From positions 8,370,001-8,434,000 of the forward strand of contig NZ_CP107796.1 in NCBI RefSeq assembly GCF_036345995.1: 64,000 nt of DNA, read 5' to 3'. The notes under the pieces are model-generated. The model was not told where the DNA came from, did not search any database, and saw nothing but the letters and a program-made list of their open reading frames with translations. Of this stretch, positions 27,221 to 36,078 are shown in pieces; the stretch's first letter is position 1; every line of letters starts with the position of its first letter. Position numbers and translations under genes: made by a program. The stretch comes from Streptomyces sp. NBC_00557. GTDB lineage: Bacteria > Actinomycetota > Actinomycetes > Streptomycetales > Streptomycetaceae.

Positions 27221-28266
27221 TTGCCCTCCAGCGCGAGCGCGGGGCCGTCGGCCTCGGCCAGGGGCAGCAGGTGGTGGCGGGAGCCGACCGAGCCGTCGCC
27301 GTTCATCACGATGCCCTGCTTGATGAGCTGACGGCTGAAGTCCTCCCTGGCCCGGTAGGTCTTGTCCTCGTCCGACAGGCCTTCCGAGGTCAGGCCGAGG
27401 TAGACGGCGATGCCCTGGGCGCGTTTGCGCTCGGCGAGGGCGATGATGTCCGACAGCCGCGGCGGCAGGTAGTCCTGGACCTGCTCGGCGCGGCGGGCCC
27501 ACTGGGTGCCGCGGGCGACGTACATGGGGTTGAGGCGGATGGTCAGCGGGATGCCGCGCGTGGCGCAGTGCTCGTGCAGGTAGTCGATGGAGGCCTCGGC
27601 CTCGGCCCACGCCTCCTCGTCGGTCATCACCGGGTCCGGCTTGAACAGGACGTAGGCGGTCAGCTCACAGCCGGCCCGGCCCACCGTGTCCAGGCCGCGC
27701 AGGAACGTCTCCAGTGGCTCGCGCTTGCCGAGCACCCGCTCGCGCAGGTCCTCGTCGAGGGTCTCGAAACCGGTGAGGATGTCGAGTTGCTTGCCGCTGT
27801 TGTCCGCGATCTCCCGGAGCCGCTCCTCGCGCAGGAACTCCAGGCGGGTCTCCAGCACGATCTTGCGTACGCGGGGGAGTTTGCGGACGGCGGCGGTGAT
27901 CTGGGTGAGCGCCGCGGCGGGGAAGGTGGTCTCGTCGAAGACGGAGCCCTCGTTGGCGATGGTGACGCGCTCCAGGACGCCGAGCGCGTGCTTGTCCTCC
28001 TCCAGGACGTACCGGAACTGGGCGAGGACCTCCTCCTCCGGAATCCACTCGCGCGACGACTTGAACGGCAGAGCGCAGAACTTGCACTGGTAGCGGCAGC
28101 GCTTGGTGTTGAACAGGATCGCCAGATCCTGTTCGCCGAGGAAATTCCGGTGCAGGAAGAAGTGGGGGCGGTCGGCGGCCGGCGCGGACTCGCCCATGGC
28201 CTTGGGCGGGCCGAAGCTGCGGTAGAGCCCGCCGAGGAATTCATCGAGCGCAGGGGACGTGGACAT
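27217..28266 (-). CDS. radical SAM enzyme (Elp3-like core, no SPASM extension)
   Basis: 349 residues. The cluster motif is CRYQCKFC at 57-64 (FNTKRCRYQCKFCALPFKS), followed by the glycine-rich and barrel strands (VLERVTIANEGSVFDE, LDILTGFETLDEDLRERVLG). The C-terminus lacks extra cysteines. The layout resembles the small TIGR01210-type radical SAM group, which has no fixed substrate. The ATG at 28266 follows AAAGGGAGAACC. It is the second gene of the operon, coupled to the oxygenase. Confidence 0.85.
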   Translation of the reverse strand: MSTSPALDEFLGGLYRSFGPPKAMGESAPAADRPHFFLHRNFLGEQDLAILFNTKRCRYQCKFCALPFKSSREWIPEEEVLAQFRYVLEEDKHALGVLERVTIANEGSVFDETTFPAAALTQITAAVRKLPRVRKIVLETRLEFLREERLREIADNSGKQLDILTGFETLDEDLRERVLGKREPLETFLRGLDTVGRAGCELTAYVLFKPDPVMTDEEAWAEAEASIDYLHEHCATRGIPLTIRLNPMYVARGTQWARRAEQVQDYLPPRLSDIIALAERKRAQGIAVYLGLTSEGLSDEDKTYRAREDFSRQLIKQGIVMNGDGSVGSRHHLLPLAEADGPALALEGK

Positions 28267-28339
28267 GGTTCTCCCTTTCTGTGAATACCGGTGCTTTTCG
28301 TTTCCGCGCCGTGCCGCGGAGGGGGGTGCGGCGCGGCCG

Positions 28340-29605
28340 TCAGCCAGACACGAGGACGCGGTCGGCGTCAGGTGCGGGGTCCGCGGGGCACAGAAGGCGG
28401 CGGGGCCAGCTGCGGCTCACGGCCGTGAGCACGGCAAGCGCCACGACCATGCAGCAGGTCAGCACGGCCCACGGCAGCCAGGTGGACAGCGTCAGCAGGA
28501 CGACGAGCAGGGGTGCCGCGGCGTCCGCCACGCCGAAGGAGTACTGCGACACAGCCAGGTAACCGCTGCGGTGCGGCTCGGGCGCCACCGCGGCCACCAG
28601 ACCGTTGCTCACCGGCCCCTGCACCAGGAAGGCGAGGCCGAACAGGCCGGTGACGGCGAAGAGATAGGGAACCACCGAGGCGGTGGCCATGAGAACGGCG
28701 GCGCCCATGGCCGCGGCCCAGACGGCGAGCAGTGCGGCGACGGTCTGGAGCACGCGCACCCGGTTGATGCGGGCGAGCGCGCGGACCGCGGCCGGGCGGC
28801 ACACGGTGAGGAGCGCCGTGGCGCCGCCCGTCAGCGCGCCAGGCAGCCATGCCGGCGCACCCAGGTGGCCGACCACGAAGGCGGGCAGCAGCGTACTGGT
28901 GGCGGGGATGGGCAGCACCAGCAGGGTGTTCGCCGCGGTGAGCCCGAGAAAGGGCCGGTCGGCGAGGACGCGGGCGAGTGCGGTACCGGTGCCCTCGGCG
29001 TTGCCCGGGACGGGCTCGGGGGCGCGGACGAACAGCAGGACGAGCAGCGCGGACAGTGCGAAGGTCAGCCCGTCGCCGCCCACCGCCAGCCGGTACGAGG
29101 ACGGGTCACCGCCGATGAACAAGGCGCCCGACAGCAGGCCCCCCAGGGCGGTGCCGCCGGACTGCATGGTGGCCGCCCAGGCGAAGTACCCGTCCCGGGA
29201 GCCGCTCGGCGCAAGGTCCGCGAGCATGCCGTACACCGACGCGAAGAACACGCGCTGCCCGGTGACGGCGCACAGGACCACGGCGAAGACGGACAGCGGG
29301 CCGCCGGCGCACAGATAGGCGGTCATGGCGACCGCCTGCAGTAACAGGCCGGCGACGACGAGGCGGCGCGGGCCGACCCGCCCGATCCACACGCTCACCA
29401 GCGCCGGTAACGCCAGCGTCAGGCAGGTGGCGATGGTCAGGACCGTGCCGGTCACGGCCTCGGACAGACCGAGGACGCGCATCGGGTAGAGCACGGAAAC
29501 GGGGAGGAAAAGCCCCGTCCCCACGGCGTCGACTCCCATGACCGCGCAAGCTGTGCGCGCCGGTCGTACGGCCGACCGAGGGCGTGCCATTGGGTGGATG
29601 GACAA
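28340..29605 (-). CDS. MFS transporter, probable exporter of the cluster product
   Basis: 421 residues with about 12 hydrophobic helices. A characteristic loop after helix 2 (LVSVWIGRVGPRRLVVAG) matches the MFS signature GxLxDRxGRR loosely. It is the first gene of the leftward operon, 73 bp before the radical SAM gene, and is the only visible export or self-protection candidate. A TTG start at 29605 is proposed because AGGAG lies about six bases upstream; the ATG at 29590 is an alternative. Confidence 0.85.
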   Translation of the reverse strand: MSIHPMARPRSAVRPARTACAVMGVDAVGTGLFLPVSVLYPMRVLGLSEAVTGTVLTIATCLTLALPALVSVWIGRVGPRRLVVAGLLLQAVAMTAYLCAGGPLSVFAVVLCAVTGQRVFFASVYGMLADLAPSGSRDGYFAWAATMQSGGTALGGLLSGALFIGGDPSSYRLAVGGDGLTFALSALLVLLFVRAPEPVPGNAEGTGTALARVLADRPFLGLTAANTLLVLPIPATSTLLPAFVVGHLGAPAWLPGALTGGATALLTVCRPAAVRALARINRVRVLQTVAALLAVWAAAMGAAVLMATASVVPYLFAVTGLFGLAFLVQGPVSNGLVAAVAPEPHRSGYLAVSQYSFGVADAAAPLLVVLLTLSTWLPWAVLTCCMVVALAVLTAVSRSWPRRLLCPADPAPDADRVLVSG

Positions 29606-29747
29606 ATCGTCTCCTGCGGCAGAACAATTCCACCGTCATTTGAGGTCTTCATTTGCCGACGACAATGGAATCGGCATCATCGAGAACTGTTCCGCGCCGG
29701 CTTGCGTGATGGGAATTCAACGCAAGTAGGACATCGTTGTCCACAGT

Positions 29748-29753
29748 TGTCAA
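29748..29753 (-). promoter_or_regulatory. candidate -35 element upstream of the biosynthetic operon
   Basis: On the minus strand TTGACA is followed 17-19 bases later by weak -10-like sequences, about 145 bp before the MFS start. It overlaps a direct repeat of GACAAC with a 10-bp period that could be an activator site. The -10 match is poor. Confidence 0.35.
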
Positions 29754-29946
29754 TGCGTGTCAGGAGAAGGGACTGAGGAAGTCCCCAAAAATCGCAGGGA
29801 ATTGACCGGAAACGATTCTTGTGGCCGGCCGAATGGCAACGGTCGCCGGTCTCTCCACGGAATGATGCGGGATGCCGGGCCGGAGGACTGCCGGGAGGGG
29901 GATGGCGAGGTGGGAGGTCCGCACTAAGCCATACGGGGAAGACGAC

Positions 29947-30054
29947 ATGACAATCTCCAGGAGCCGTACAGGGTTTGTGGGGGGAAGTGAAGCGGCGGTC
30001 TCGGGAGCGCTTGCTGCATTCAAACTGCCATCTCAGTCTGCCGTCAACAAGTGA
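29947..30054 (+). CDS. possible 35-residue peptide
   Basis: ATG with GGGGAAGACGAC upstream, encoding a peptide that starts MTISRSRTGFVGGSEAAVSG and ends in NK. It is divergent from the biosynthetic operon. No maturation enzyme of RiPP type is adjacent, and no family is recognised. It could be a chance frame. Confidence 0.3.
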   Translation: MTISRSRTGFVGGSEAAVSGALAAFKLPSQSAVNK

Positions 30055-30521
30055 AGCTGAAACTAGGTGAGTTTCCAGTTGGACGCGCACATGCCCGAAT
30101 CACACCAGCCATCCACATTCAACTTTTGACGCGATCTCGACCCTGATCGGCGTTTACGGCTTCACCTCATGGCGCATTCGGTCCAAACCTGGCCGTTCAT
30201 GGTCCTCGGCGTAGATCGACACAGCACGACCATCGGTCAGGGGTCGCTGCGCGAACCGGCCCCCGAATTGCAGCCTGCTTTTCGGTCACCGTGGTCGAGG
30301 CCCTTGGCGAAGCGTTGACGGCCCAGTGCATGCCGCACTTCGGGCCCGGAGTCGAGCGTCGGAGACTCCCCGTTCCGGACATCACCCTCGAAAGCGATTG
30401 AGTTCCCTCGGCCTCGGCGTGCCGGAAGTGGCCCTGCCGTCCGCCTCGTTACGTGTCTGATTTAGACTGTGCCCTATGTGGTGAGGCGGACGTTGACCCG
30501 GTATGGGGCAGGGAACGTGGA

Positions 30522-30625
30522 GTGCCGGACGGGCTGTGGGACATTGCGAAGCCGCTGATCCCGGAGCAATGAACACGGCCGCAGGGCGGCGGAATCTTCT
30601 CGATGGATGAGGTCACGTTGGTGAA
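30522..30625 (+). pseudogene. IS5-family transposase N-terminal remnant
   Basis: From GTG 30522 the frame reads PDGLWDIAKPLIPEQ, a TGA, then TRPQGGGI in the same frame. This is the start of IS5-group transposases (LW.IA.PLIP...RPQGGG). It ends within about 100 bp. Confidence 0.7.
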
Positions 30626-30740
30626 GTGAACCGTCACCTCACCTCCCCGCACTTCCTCGCACTGGCGGGCACCGTCGTGCTGTGGGCGTCGGCCTTCCCC
30701 GCGATCCGCGTCGGCGTGGACGGACTCGGCCTAGCTGTGC
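30626..30740 (+). pseudogene. EamA/DMT transporter 5' fragment
   Basis: From GTG 30626: LALAGTVVLWASAFPAIRVG, then VDGLGLA. This is the first helix of an EamA-family exporter. Homology stops at about 30738, where the sequence switches to the 3' flank of the WYL regulator gene. Confidence 0.7.
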
Positions 30741-30766
30741 CATCTCATGACATTGCTTCCTCGCTG

Positions 30767-31756
30767 TCAGGCTCGGCGGGCATAGGACGTGAGGCGACCG
30801 GCGAGCGCGATGACGAGCTCGCGGAGTTCATCGGGGCGCTCGATGACGAACGGCCGGTCGAGTGCCGCGAGTACCGGAGGCAACCAGTCGAGCCGCTCCG
30901 CCCGCAGTTCGACGCGCAGCCAGCGCTCGGTCGCACGGTCCTCGCCGGCCGCGGGCTCATGCTCCTCCAGGCTCGCGACGCTCGCGGGAAAGTGGGCGCG
31001 GATCTGCTCAACCGTCCCGTGGATCCGCAAGGTCACCTCATGCCGGTACCCGGCCGTGGCGAATCCTGACAACACGCGCTGCGCAGGAGCGGGACCCACT
31101 GGCGCTTCGAATGAGCCGGGCAGGGTCCGCGCGTCTGCGATGCGATCGAGCCGGAAGGTTCGGTCCTCGCCGACCTGGGCGTCCTTGCCCGTGACGTACC
31201 ACCGGCCCGTATGGGCGACGATCCCGTACGCGTGCAGTGTGCGTTCGCTGGGCCGTCCGTCACGGTCGGTGTAGCGGATCGAGACCGGTCGGCGGTGGCG
31301 CACCGCATCGGCGATGGTGAGCAGGAGCCCGGCGTCCGGGGTGTCGAACTCGCCGGGCTGTTCCGTGAAGGCGAGAGCTTCCAGGAGTGTGTCGAGCCGA
31401 CGGGCGATGTGCTTGGGCAGCACCCGCCGGATCTTCGCCGACGCCGTCTCGTTTGCCGTGCGCTCCGTCGTCGTCAGCCCTGCCCGGCGGCCAGCGATCA
31501 GGCCGAGCAGAACGGCCAGCGCCTCGTCGCCGCTGAGCATGAGCGGAGGCAAGCGGTACCCGGGGGCGATCCGGTATCCGCCGTAGCGGCCGCGCACCGA
31601 CTCCACGGGCACGTCCAGGTCGATCAGCTGGTCCACATACCGCCGCACGGTGCGCCCTTCGACGCCGAGCCGGTCGGCGAGCTCGGCCACCGTCCGGGTG
31701 CCGCCCGACTGCAGCAGCTCCAGGAGTGTCAGCACGCGGCCGGTGGGTCGAGACAT
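30767..31756 (-). CDS. WYL-domain transcriptional regulator (YafY type)
   Basis: About 329 residues. The N-terminal winged helix reads VLTLLELLQSGGTRTVAELA and VEGRTVRRYVDQL. The WYL core reads RRPVSIRYTDRDGRPSERTL and AHTGRWYVTGKD, followed by a C-terminal WCX extension. It is divergent from the VOC gene (start-to-start about 95 bp) and probably regulates that gene and itself. The ATG at 31756 is preferred over GTG 31762. Confidence 0.9.
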   Translation of the reverse strand: MSRPTGRVLTLLELLQSGGTRTVAELADRLGVEGRTVRRYVDQLIDLDVPVESVRGRYGGYRIAPGYRLPPLMLSGDEALAVLLGLIAGRRAGLTTTERTANETASAKIRRVLPKHIARRLDTLLEALAFTEQPGEFDTPDAGLLLTIADAVRHRRPVSIRYTDRDGRPSERTLHAYGIVAHTGRWYVTGKDAQVGEDRTFRLDRIADARTLPGSFEAPVGPAPAQRVLSGFATAGYRHEVTLRIHGTVEQIRAHFPASVASLEEHEPAAGEDRATERWLRVELRAERLDWLPPVLAALDRPFVIERPDELRELVIALAGRLTSYARRA

Positions 31757-31849
31757 GTGCACAACCTAGCCTGAATACAGGACCGATTCTGTCCTCTATT
31801 TCTCCTAGCCTGCGACGTACACGCCTCCAGCGCAGCCAAGGAGATTCCC

Positions 31850-32248
31850 ATGGACTTCGTCTCGATCCGCATCATCACCAGCGACGTAGCGTGCCTCGTC
31901 GAGTTCTACGAGCGAGCCACAGGGGCGCGGGCGACGTGGGCCAACGAAGACTTCGCCGAACTCAAGACCGCGGGCGCCACCCTCGTGATCGGCAGCACCC
32001 GCACCGTCCCGCTGTTCGCCCCGGGCTCCGCCCGCCCGGCGGACAACCACAGCGTGATCACCGAGTTCCTCGTCGACGACGTGGACCGCGTGTACAACAA
32101 CCTGACCGGCTTCGTCACCGACTTCGTCACCAAGCCCACCACGATGCCCTGGGGCAACCGGTCGCTGCTGTTCCGCGACCCCGACGGCAACCTCGTCAAC
32201 TTCTTCACCCCCGTCACCCCGGCGGCCATCGAAAAGTTCGCACGCTGA
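31850..32248 (+). CDS. VOC (glyoxalase/bleomycin-resistance fold) protein
   Basis: 132 residues with the paired beta-alpha-beta-beta-beta units of the VOC fold: DFVSIRIITSDVACLVEFYE at the start and SLLFRDPDGNLVNFFTP at the end. Members bind metals and act as dioxygenases, isomerases or drug-binding proteins. The ATG at 31850 follows AAGGAG. Divergent WYL regulator suggests small-molecule-responsive control. Confidence 0.85.
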   Translation: MDFVSIRIITSDVACLVEFYERATGARATWANEDFAELKTAGATLVIGSTRTVPLFAPGSARPADNHSVITEFLVDDVDRVYNNLTGFVTDFVTKPTTMPWGNRSLLFRDPDGNLVNFFTPVTPAAIEKFAR

Positions 32249-32400
32249 CGCCACGCACAGCCGCTCACGGGGGAGCCCCGAGCCCCCCAGGGCTCCCGGT
32301 GAACGCGGCCGCCGAGTCCAGGAACGCCACCAGCAGGGGACATCGCAACGCACCGCTGACCCCCGCAGGACGACTGTGCTCGTGCCTGCGGGGTGACGCC

Positions 32401-32660
32401 GGACGTCCGATCGGATACACGTACCTGCATTCGGCGCTCGACGATCACTCCCGGCTCGCCTACACCGAGGCCCTGGACGATGAGAAGGCCGTCACCGCGG
32501 TCGCCTTCTGGCACCGGGCCGTTGCCTTCTTCGCCGCCCACGGCATCACACCAATCCGCCGCTGCCTCACCGACAACGGCGCGTGTACCCGTCTACGGGA
32601 AGGCGTCCTGCGGGTACTGCGCGCTCCCGCGACGCAGCGCAGGCATCATCACGGGGCGTC
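32401..32660 (+). pseudogene. IS481-type transposase fragment
   Basis: The frame reads IGYTYLHSALDDHSRLAYTE, then ITPIRRCLTDNGA, the first two catalytic Asp regions of an integrase-core transposase. After DNGAC the frame breaks. Both the N-terminal helix-turn-helix and the rest of the catalytic core are missing. Confidence 0.8.
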
Positions 32661-32667
32661 CGGCCGG

Positions 32668-33468
32668 TTACAGGTCAAGCGCCTGGACCGTCCGGCCGGG
32701 TTGCGGGCCCAGGAGGGCGGCCAGGCGCGGGCTGAGGTCGCGGCAGGCGCCGAGCAGCGGGGCCAGTACCCGGGGGAAGTCTGCTTCGGCCAGCCGGGTC
32801 GACGGCCCGGCTACCGTGATCGCGCCGAGCGCGGTCAGCGCGTTGCGCTGGGAATCATCGCCCGCGCTGTGCTGGGTGTCGGCCCGGTGGACCAGCAGCG
32901 GCGCGGAGATGCCGTTGATGCCGGGGTGGTTCTCGCCGAAGGACGTGTCGTAGCCGCGTTCGCGGATCGCCGCCAGCTGCGCGGCGGTGATGCCTGCAAG
33001 GTCCATGGCCGCCCGTTCCGACTCGGTCAGGTAGGCGAGGATGATCCGGCCGCTGGAGCCGACGGCCAGCGGCGAACGCTCGCCGAGCACGCCCTCCGGG
33101 TCGAGGACCGGCCCGGACGGTGCGGCCACGCCGAGCACCAGGACGCGCATGTCGCCGCTGCGCAGGTGCAGGACGACGGCCTCACCGGTGAGATGGGCCA
33201 GACGGCTGACGACCGGCTGGACGGCGCGCAGCAGGGCCGGCCGAGGCCCGATCAGAGTAGCCAGCGCGATCGAACGGCCAGCCACCCGGTAGCCGGTGCG
33301 GCCCAGGTGATCGAGGTATCCGGCCCGCTCAAGTTCCCGCAGGATGCGGAAGGTCTGGGATTCGGACAGGCCGACGCGGCCGGCGATCGCTCGCAGCGGT
33401 GCGGGCTGACGCATCCCGGCGAGTGTCTCCAGTACCTGGAGTCCGCGCAGCGCAGTACTCACAGCCAC
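32668..33468 (-). CDS. IclR family transcriptional regulator
   Basis: About 266 residues. The N-terminal winged helix (ALRGLQVLETLAGMRQPAPL, RVGLSESQTFRILRELERAG) is followed by an IclR effector domain (GSSGRIILAYLTESERAAM, ITVAGPSTRL). The start is GTG 33468 or 33462. It is divergent from the MmgE/PrpD-lyase-hydratase operon with a palindrome between them, so it is very likely the local, substrate-responsive regulator of that operon. Confidence 0.9.
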   Translation of the reverse strand: MAVSTALRGLQVLETLAGMRQPAPLRAIAGRVGLSESQTFRILRELERAGYLDHLGRTGYRVAGRSIALATLIGPRPALLRAVQPVVSRLAHLTGEAVVLHLRSGDMRVLVLGVAAPSGPVLDPEGVLGERSPLAVGSSGRIILAYLTESERAAMDLAGITAAQLAAIRERGYDTSFGENHPGINGISAPLLVHRADTQHSAGDDSQRNALTALGAITVAGPSTRLAEADFPRVLAPLLGACRDLSPRLAALLGPQPGRTVQALDL

Positions 33469-33471
33469 ATG

Positions 33472-33488
33472 CTTGCACAATATGCAAG
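33472..33488. promoter_or_regulatory. 17-bp palindrome, candidate IclR operator
   Basis: CTTGCA and TGCAAG are separated by CAATA, a perfect inverted repeat a few bases before the IclR start and about 45 bp before the first operon gene. Size and position fit IclR-family operators. Confidence 0.65.
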
Positions 33489-33529
33489 TTAAGTGGTGAC
33501 GGCTGCCCCGGCCATGTGCCAATGAGCCC

Positions 33530-34945
33530 ATGAGCGCACCCTCGGACCCCCACGGCGTCACCGGCCGCCTCGCCACCTGGATCCACGACCTGAGCTGGGA
33601 CGACGTTCCGACGCACGTCCGCGACCGCGCAGCCCACCTGCTGCTCGACGGGCTCGGCTGCGCCCTCGTCGGCGCGCAGCTGCCCTGGTCACGGATCGCG
33701 ACCGAAGCGGTGCTCGGCATCGAGGGCCGGGGCGGCGCCGTGGTCATCGGCACCGGCCGGACCACCACCCCGGCCGGCGCCGCGCTGCTCAACAGCGCCT
33801 ACATCCAGGGCTTCGAGCTCGACGACTTCCACCCCCTCGCGCCCCTGCACAGCGCCTCACTCATGATCCCGTCGCTGCTGGCCACGCGCAGCCACCTCGG
33901 ACGGGACGTCAGCGGCCGCGAACTGCTCCTGGCCGCGATCGTCGGGTTCGAGGTCGGTCCGCGGGTCGGGTACGCGATCGGCGGCACCGGGATGCTGTTG
34001 CGCGGCTGGCACTCCGGCCCTGTCTTCGGCACTGCCGCAGCCGCCGCGGCCTGCGCGAAGCTGCGCGGCCTGGACCCCGCCGTCATCGAGGACGCGCTCG
34101 GTTTCGCCGCGACGCAGTCCGCAGGGCTCATGTCGGCGCAGTACGAGGCGATGGGCAAGCGCATGCAGCACGGGTTCGCCGCGCGCAACGGGTTCTACTC
34201 CGCGGCGCTCGCGGCCGCCGGATACACCGGCATCGACCAGGTCTTCGAGCGTGAATACGGCGGCTACGTCGCCGTGTACGGCGAGGGCCATCCGACAGAC
34301 ACCGAGGCGATCGTCCGCGGTCTGGGGGAGAGCTGGGAGACGACCATGGCGATGGTGAAGTCCTGGGCCGTCATGGGCGGACTGCATGGCGCGGTCCAGG
34401 CCTCCCAGGCCCTGCGTGCCAGGCTCGCCGGACGAGCGATCGAGCGCATAGACATCCGCGTCGGCGACGTCGTCTACCGCCACGGCTGGTGGCGGCCGAC
34501 CCGCCCGCTGGAGGCGATCGGCGGCCAGATGAACATCGGCTGTTCCACCGCCGTCACACTCCTGGACGGTACCGCGCTCCCGGAGCAGTTCACCGCCGCC
34601 CGGCTCGACGCCGGCGATGTCTGGCACCTGCTCGACCGCACGCACGTGACCCTCGACCGGTCGATCGACGCACTGCCGCTGAATGAGCGCTTCCAGACCC
34701 ACATCACGCTCACCTTCACCGACGGCACGACCGACAGCGAATCCGTGATCTCCCCGCACGGCAACCCGTCCGACCCGGTCACCGACGATGAAGTCGTCGC
34801 CAAGTTCCACGCACTGACCGAGCGCGTCATGGACGCGGGCCGCGCCGCCGCGATCGTCGAGGCGGTGCGCGGCCTGCCGGACGCGCCCTCGGTCGCCTCG
34901 CTGGTCGACCTGCTGGCCGGGCCGGTCGGAAGGGCACTGGACTGA
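33530..34945 (+). CDS. MmgE/PrpD family protein (first copy)
   Basis: 471 residues of normal family length. The all-helical domain reads VTGRLATWIHDLSWDDVPTH, LLLDGLGCALVGAQLPWSR and FELDDFHPLAPLHSASLMIP. The smaller alpha/beta lid domain follows (IERIDIRVGDVVYRHG). The family includes 2-methylcitrate dehydratase, cis-aconitate decarboxylase and itaconate-type isomerases. It is first in a rightward operon and overlaps the second copy by one base. The exact substrate is unknown. Confidence 0.88.
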   Translation: MSAPSDPHGVTGRLATWIHDLSWDDVPTHVRDRAAHLLLDGLGCALVGAQLPWSRIATEAVLGIEGRGGAVVIGTGRTTTPAGAALLNSAYIQGFELDDFHPLAPLHSASLMIPSLLATRSHLGRDVSGRELLLAAIVGFEVGPRVGYAIGGTGMLLRGWHSGPVFGTAAAAAACAKLRGLDPAVIEDALGFAATQSAGLMSAQYEAMGKRMQHGFAARNGFYSAALAAAGYTGIDQVFEREYGGYVAVYGEGHPTDTEAIVRGLGESWETTMAMVKSWAVMGGLHGAVQASQALRARLAGRAIERIDIRVGDVVYRHGWWRPTRPLEAIGGQMNIGCSTAVTLLDGTALPEQFTAARLDAGDVWHLLDRTHVTLDRSIDALPLNERFQTHITLTFTDGTTDSESVISPHGNPSDPVTDDEVVAKFHALTERVMDAGRAAAIVEAVRGLPDAPSVASLVDLLAGPVGRALD

Positions 34946-36078
34946 TGGCGGGCCAGACGCGCGCCCTGGCCGCGTTCGTCGCCGGTACCGCGTTGGAGTC
35001 GCTTCCCGACGAGGTCCGGGGGCGCCTGATGCAGTGCCTGCTCGACTTCGTCGGGGTCGCGGGGGCCGGTTCGGTGCTGGCGGAGTCGAGCGCTGCGATC
35101 CGACGTGCGGTCCGTGATCTGGCGGCGGGCGGCGACTGCACGGTCGTCGGCGACGTCGGAGCCTGGCCGGCGCCCTACGCGGCGCTGCTCAACGAGACGT
35201 TCGCCCCCAGCCTCGACTTCGACGACACGCGCATCGCCAGTGGACTGCACCCGGGTGCGGCCGTCATCCCGGCCGCCCTTGCGGTGGCGGAGCGCGTCGA
35301 GGCTTGCGGGGCCGAGCTGCTGGCGGCGTTGGCTCTCGGATACGAGGTCTGCTGCCGGGTGGGAGCCGCTCTCGGGCACGGCGCGTACCATCGCGGGTTC
35401 CATCCGACCGCGATCGCCGGACTGTTCGGCGGGACCGCCGCCGCAGGCAGACTGCTTGGACTTGACGGTGGACGGATCGAGGACGCGTTCGGGTTGGCCG
35501 GGTCGATGGCGGCCGGGTCCATGCAGTATCTGGTCAACGGCGCGGAGAACAAGCGGCTGCACGCGGGGCTCGCGGCGCACGACGCCGTGCTCGCGGCGAC
35601 GTTCGCGGCGTCGGGTGTCCGGGGTGCGGCCGATGCGATCGAGGGCGAACTCGGGCTGCTGCACGGCCACAGCCACGAGCCGCGTGCCGAGGCGCTGACC
35701 GCCGGACTCGGATCCGACTGGCTGATGGCGGGGACGGGGATCAAGCCGTATCCGTCATGCCGCCTGACGCACGGCGCCGTGGACGCGGCCCTTGTCGCGC
35801 GGCGGGAGTTGCGTGGCGCGCCGAACCCCGGCGCGAGGGTGCGGCTCGCCATCTCCCCTGCGGCGGCGACGACCCGCGCAAGCGCGCGCCGCAGAACTCG
35901 GTCCGGCGAGCCCGGCACGGGCCTTTCCTGGCAACTCGTCCGCACCACATACGAGGGCCTCACCGACCACCGCCTGCCCGACCGCGTCGCCGACGCGATC
36001 GCCGGCCTCGCCTCCGTCCCGTCGGTCCGCACCCTGCTGCGCGACCTCCGCACCCCGCTCATCCAGGAGCAGCCATGA
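34945..36078 (+). CDS. MmgE/PrpD family protein (second copy, shortened)
   Basis: 377 residues. The helical domain is well conserved (LLNETFAPSLDFDDTRIASG, LHPGAAVIPAALAVAERVE, MQYLVNGAENKRLHAGLAAH). The lid domain is short. Between about 35860 and 35925 the reading looks shifted (the used frame is Arg/Ala/Ser-rich, while another gives RKRAPQNSV, which fits the family better). Coding character then resumes (LSWQLVRTTYEGLTDHRLPD). Compensating frameshifts and a deletion of roughly 60 residues are likely. It may be inactive or a helper subunit. Its stop overlaps the lyase start (ATGA). Confidence 0.75.
   Translation: MAGQTRALAAFVAGTALESLPDEVRGRLMQCLLDFVGVAGAGSVLAESSAAIRRAVRDLAAGGDCTVVGDVGAWPAPYAALLNETFAPSLDFDDTRIASGLHPGAAVIPAALAVAERVEACGAELLAALALGYEVCCRVGAALGHGAYHRGFHPTAIAGLFGGTAAAGRLLGLDGGRIEDAFGLAGSMAAGSMQYLVNGAENKRLHAGLAAHDAVLAATFAASGVRGAADAIEGELGLLHGHSHEPRAEALTAGLGSDWLMAGTGIKPYPSCRLTHGAVDAALVARRELRGAPNPGARVRLAISPAAATTRASARRRTRSGEPGTGLSWQLVRTTYEGLTDHRLPDRVADAIAGLASVPSVRTLLRDLRTPLIQEQP

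Larger units (their letters stand above)
29606..30521. other. regulatory/boundary region, lower GC
   Basis: About 915 bp, visibly less GC-rich than the genes around it. It must hold the operon promoter. A 35-codon frame lies at 29947-30054. A coding-looking tail at about 30280-30401 (+) reads VVEALGEALTAQCMPHFGPG to a TGA and may be the end of a lost gene. Nothing else is supportable. Confidence 0.5.

Noticed and set aside
29760..30023. 87-codon leftward frame in the operon control region
   Set aside because: Low coding bias, no ribosome site and overlap with the promoter region; it is unlikely to be a gene.
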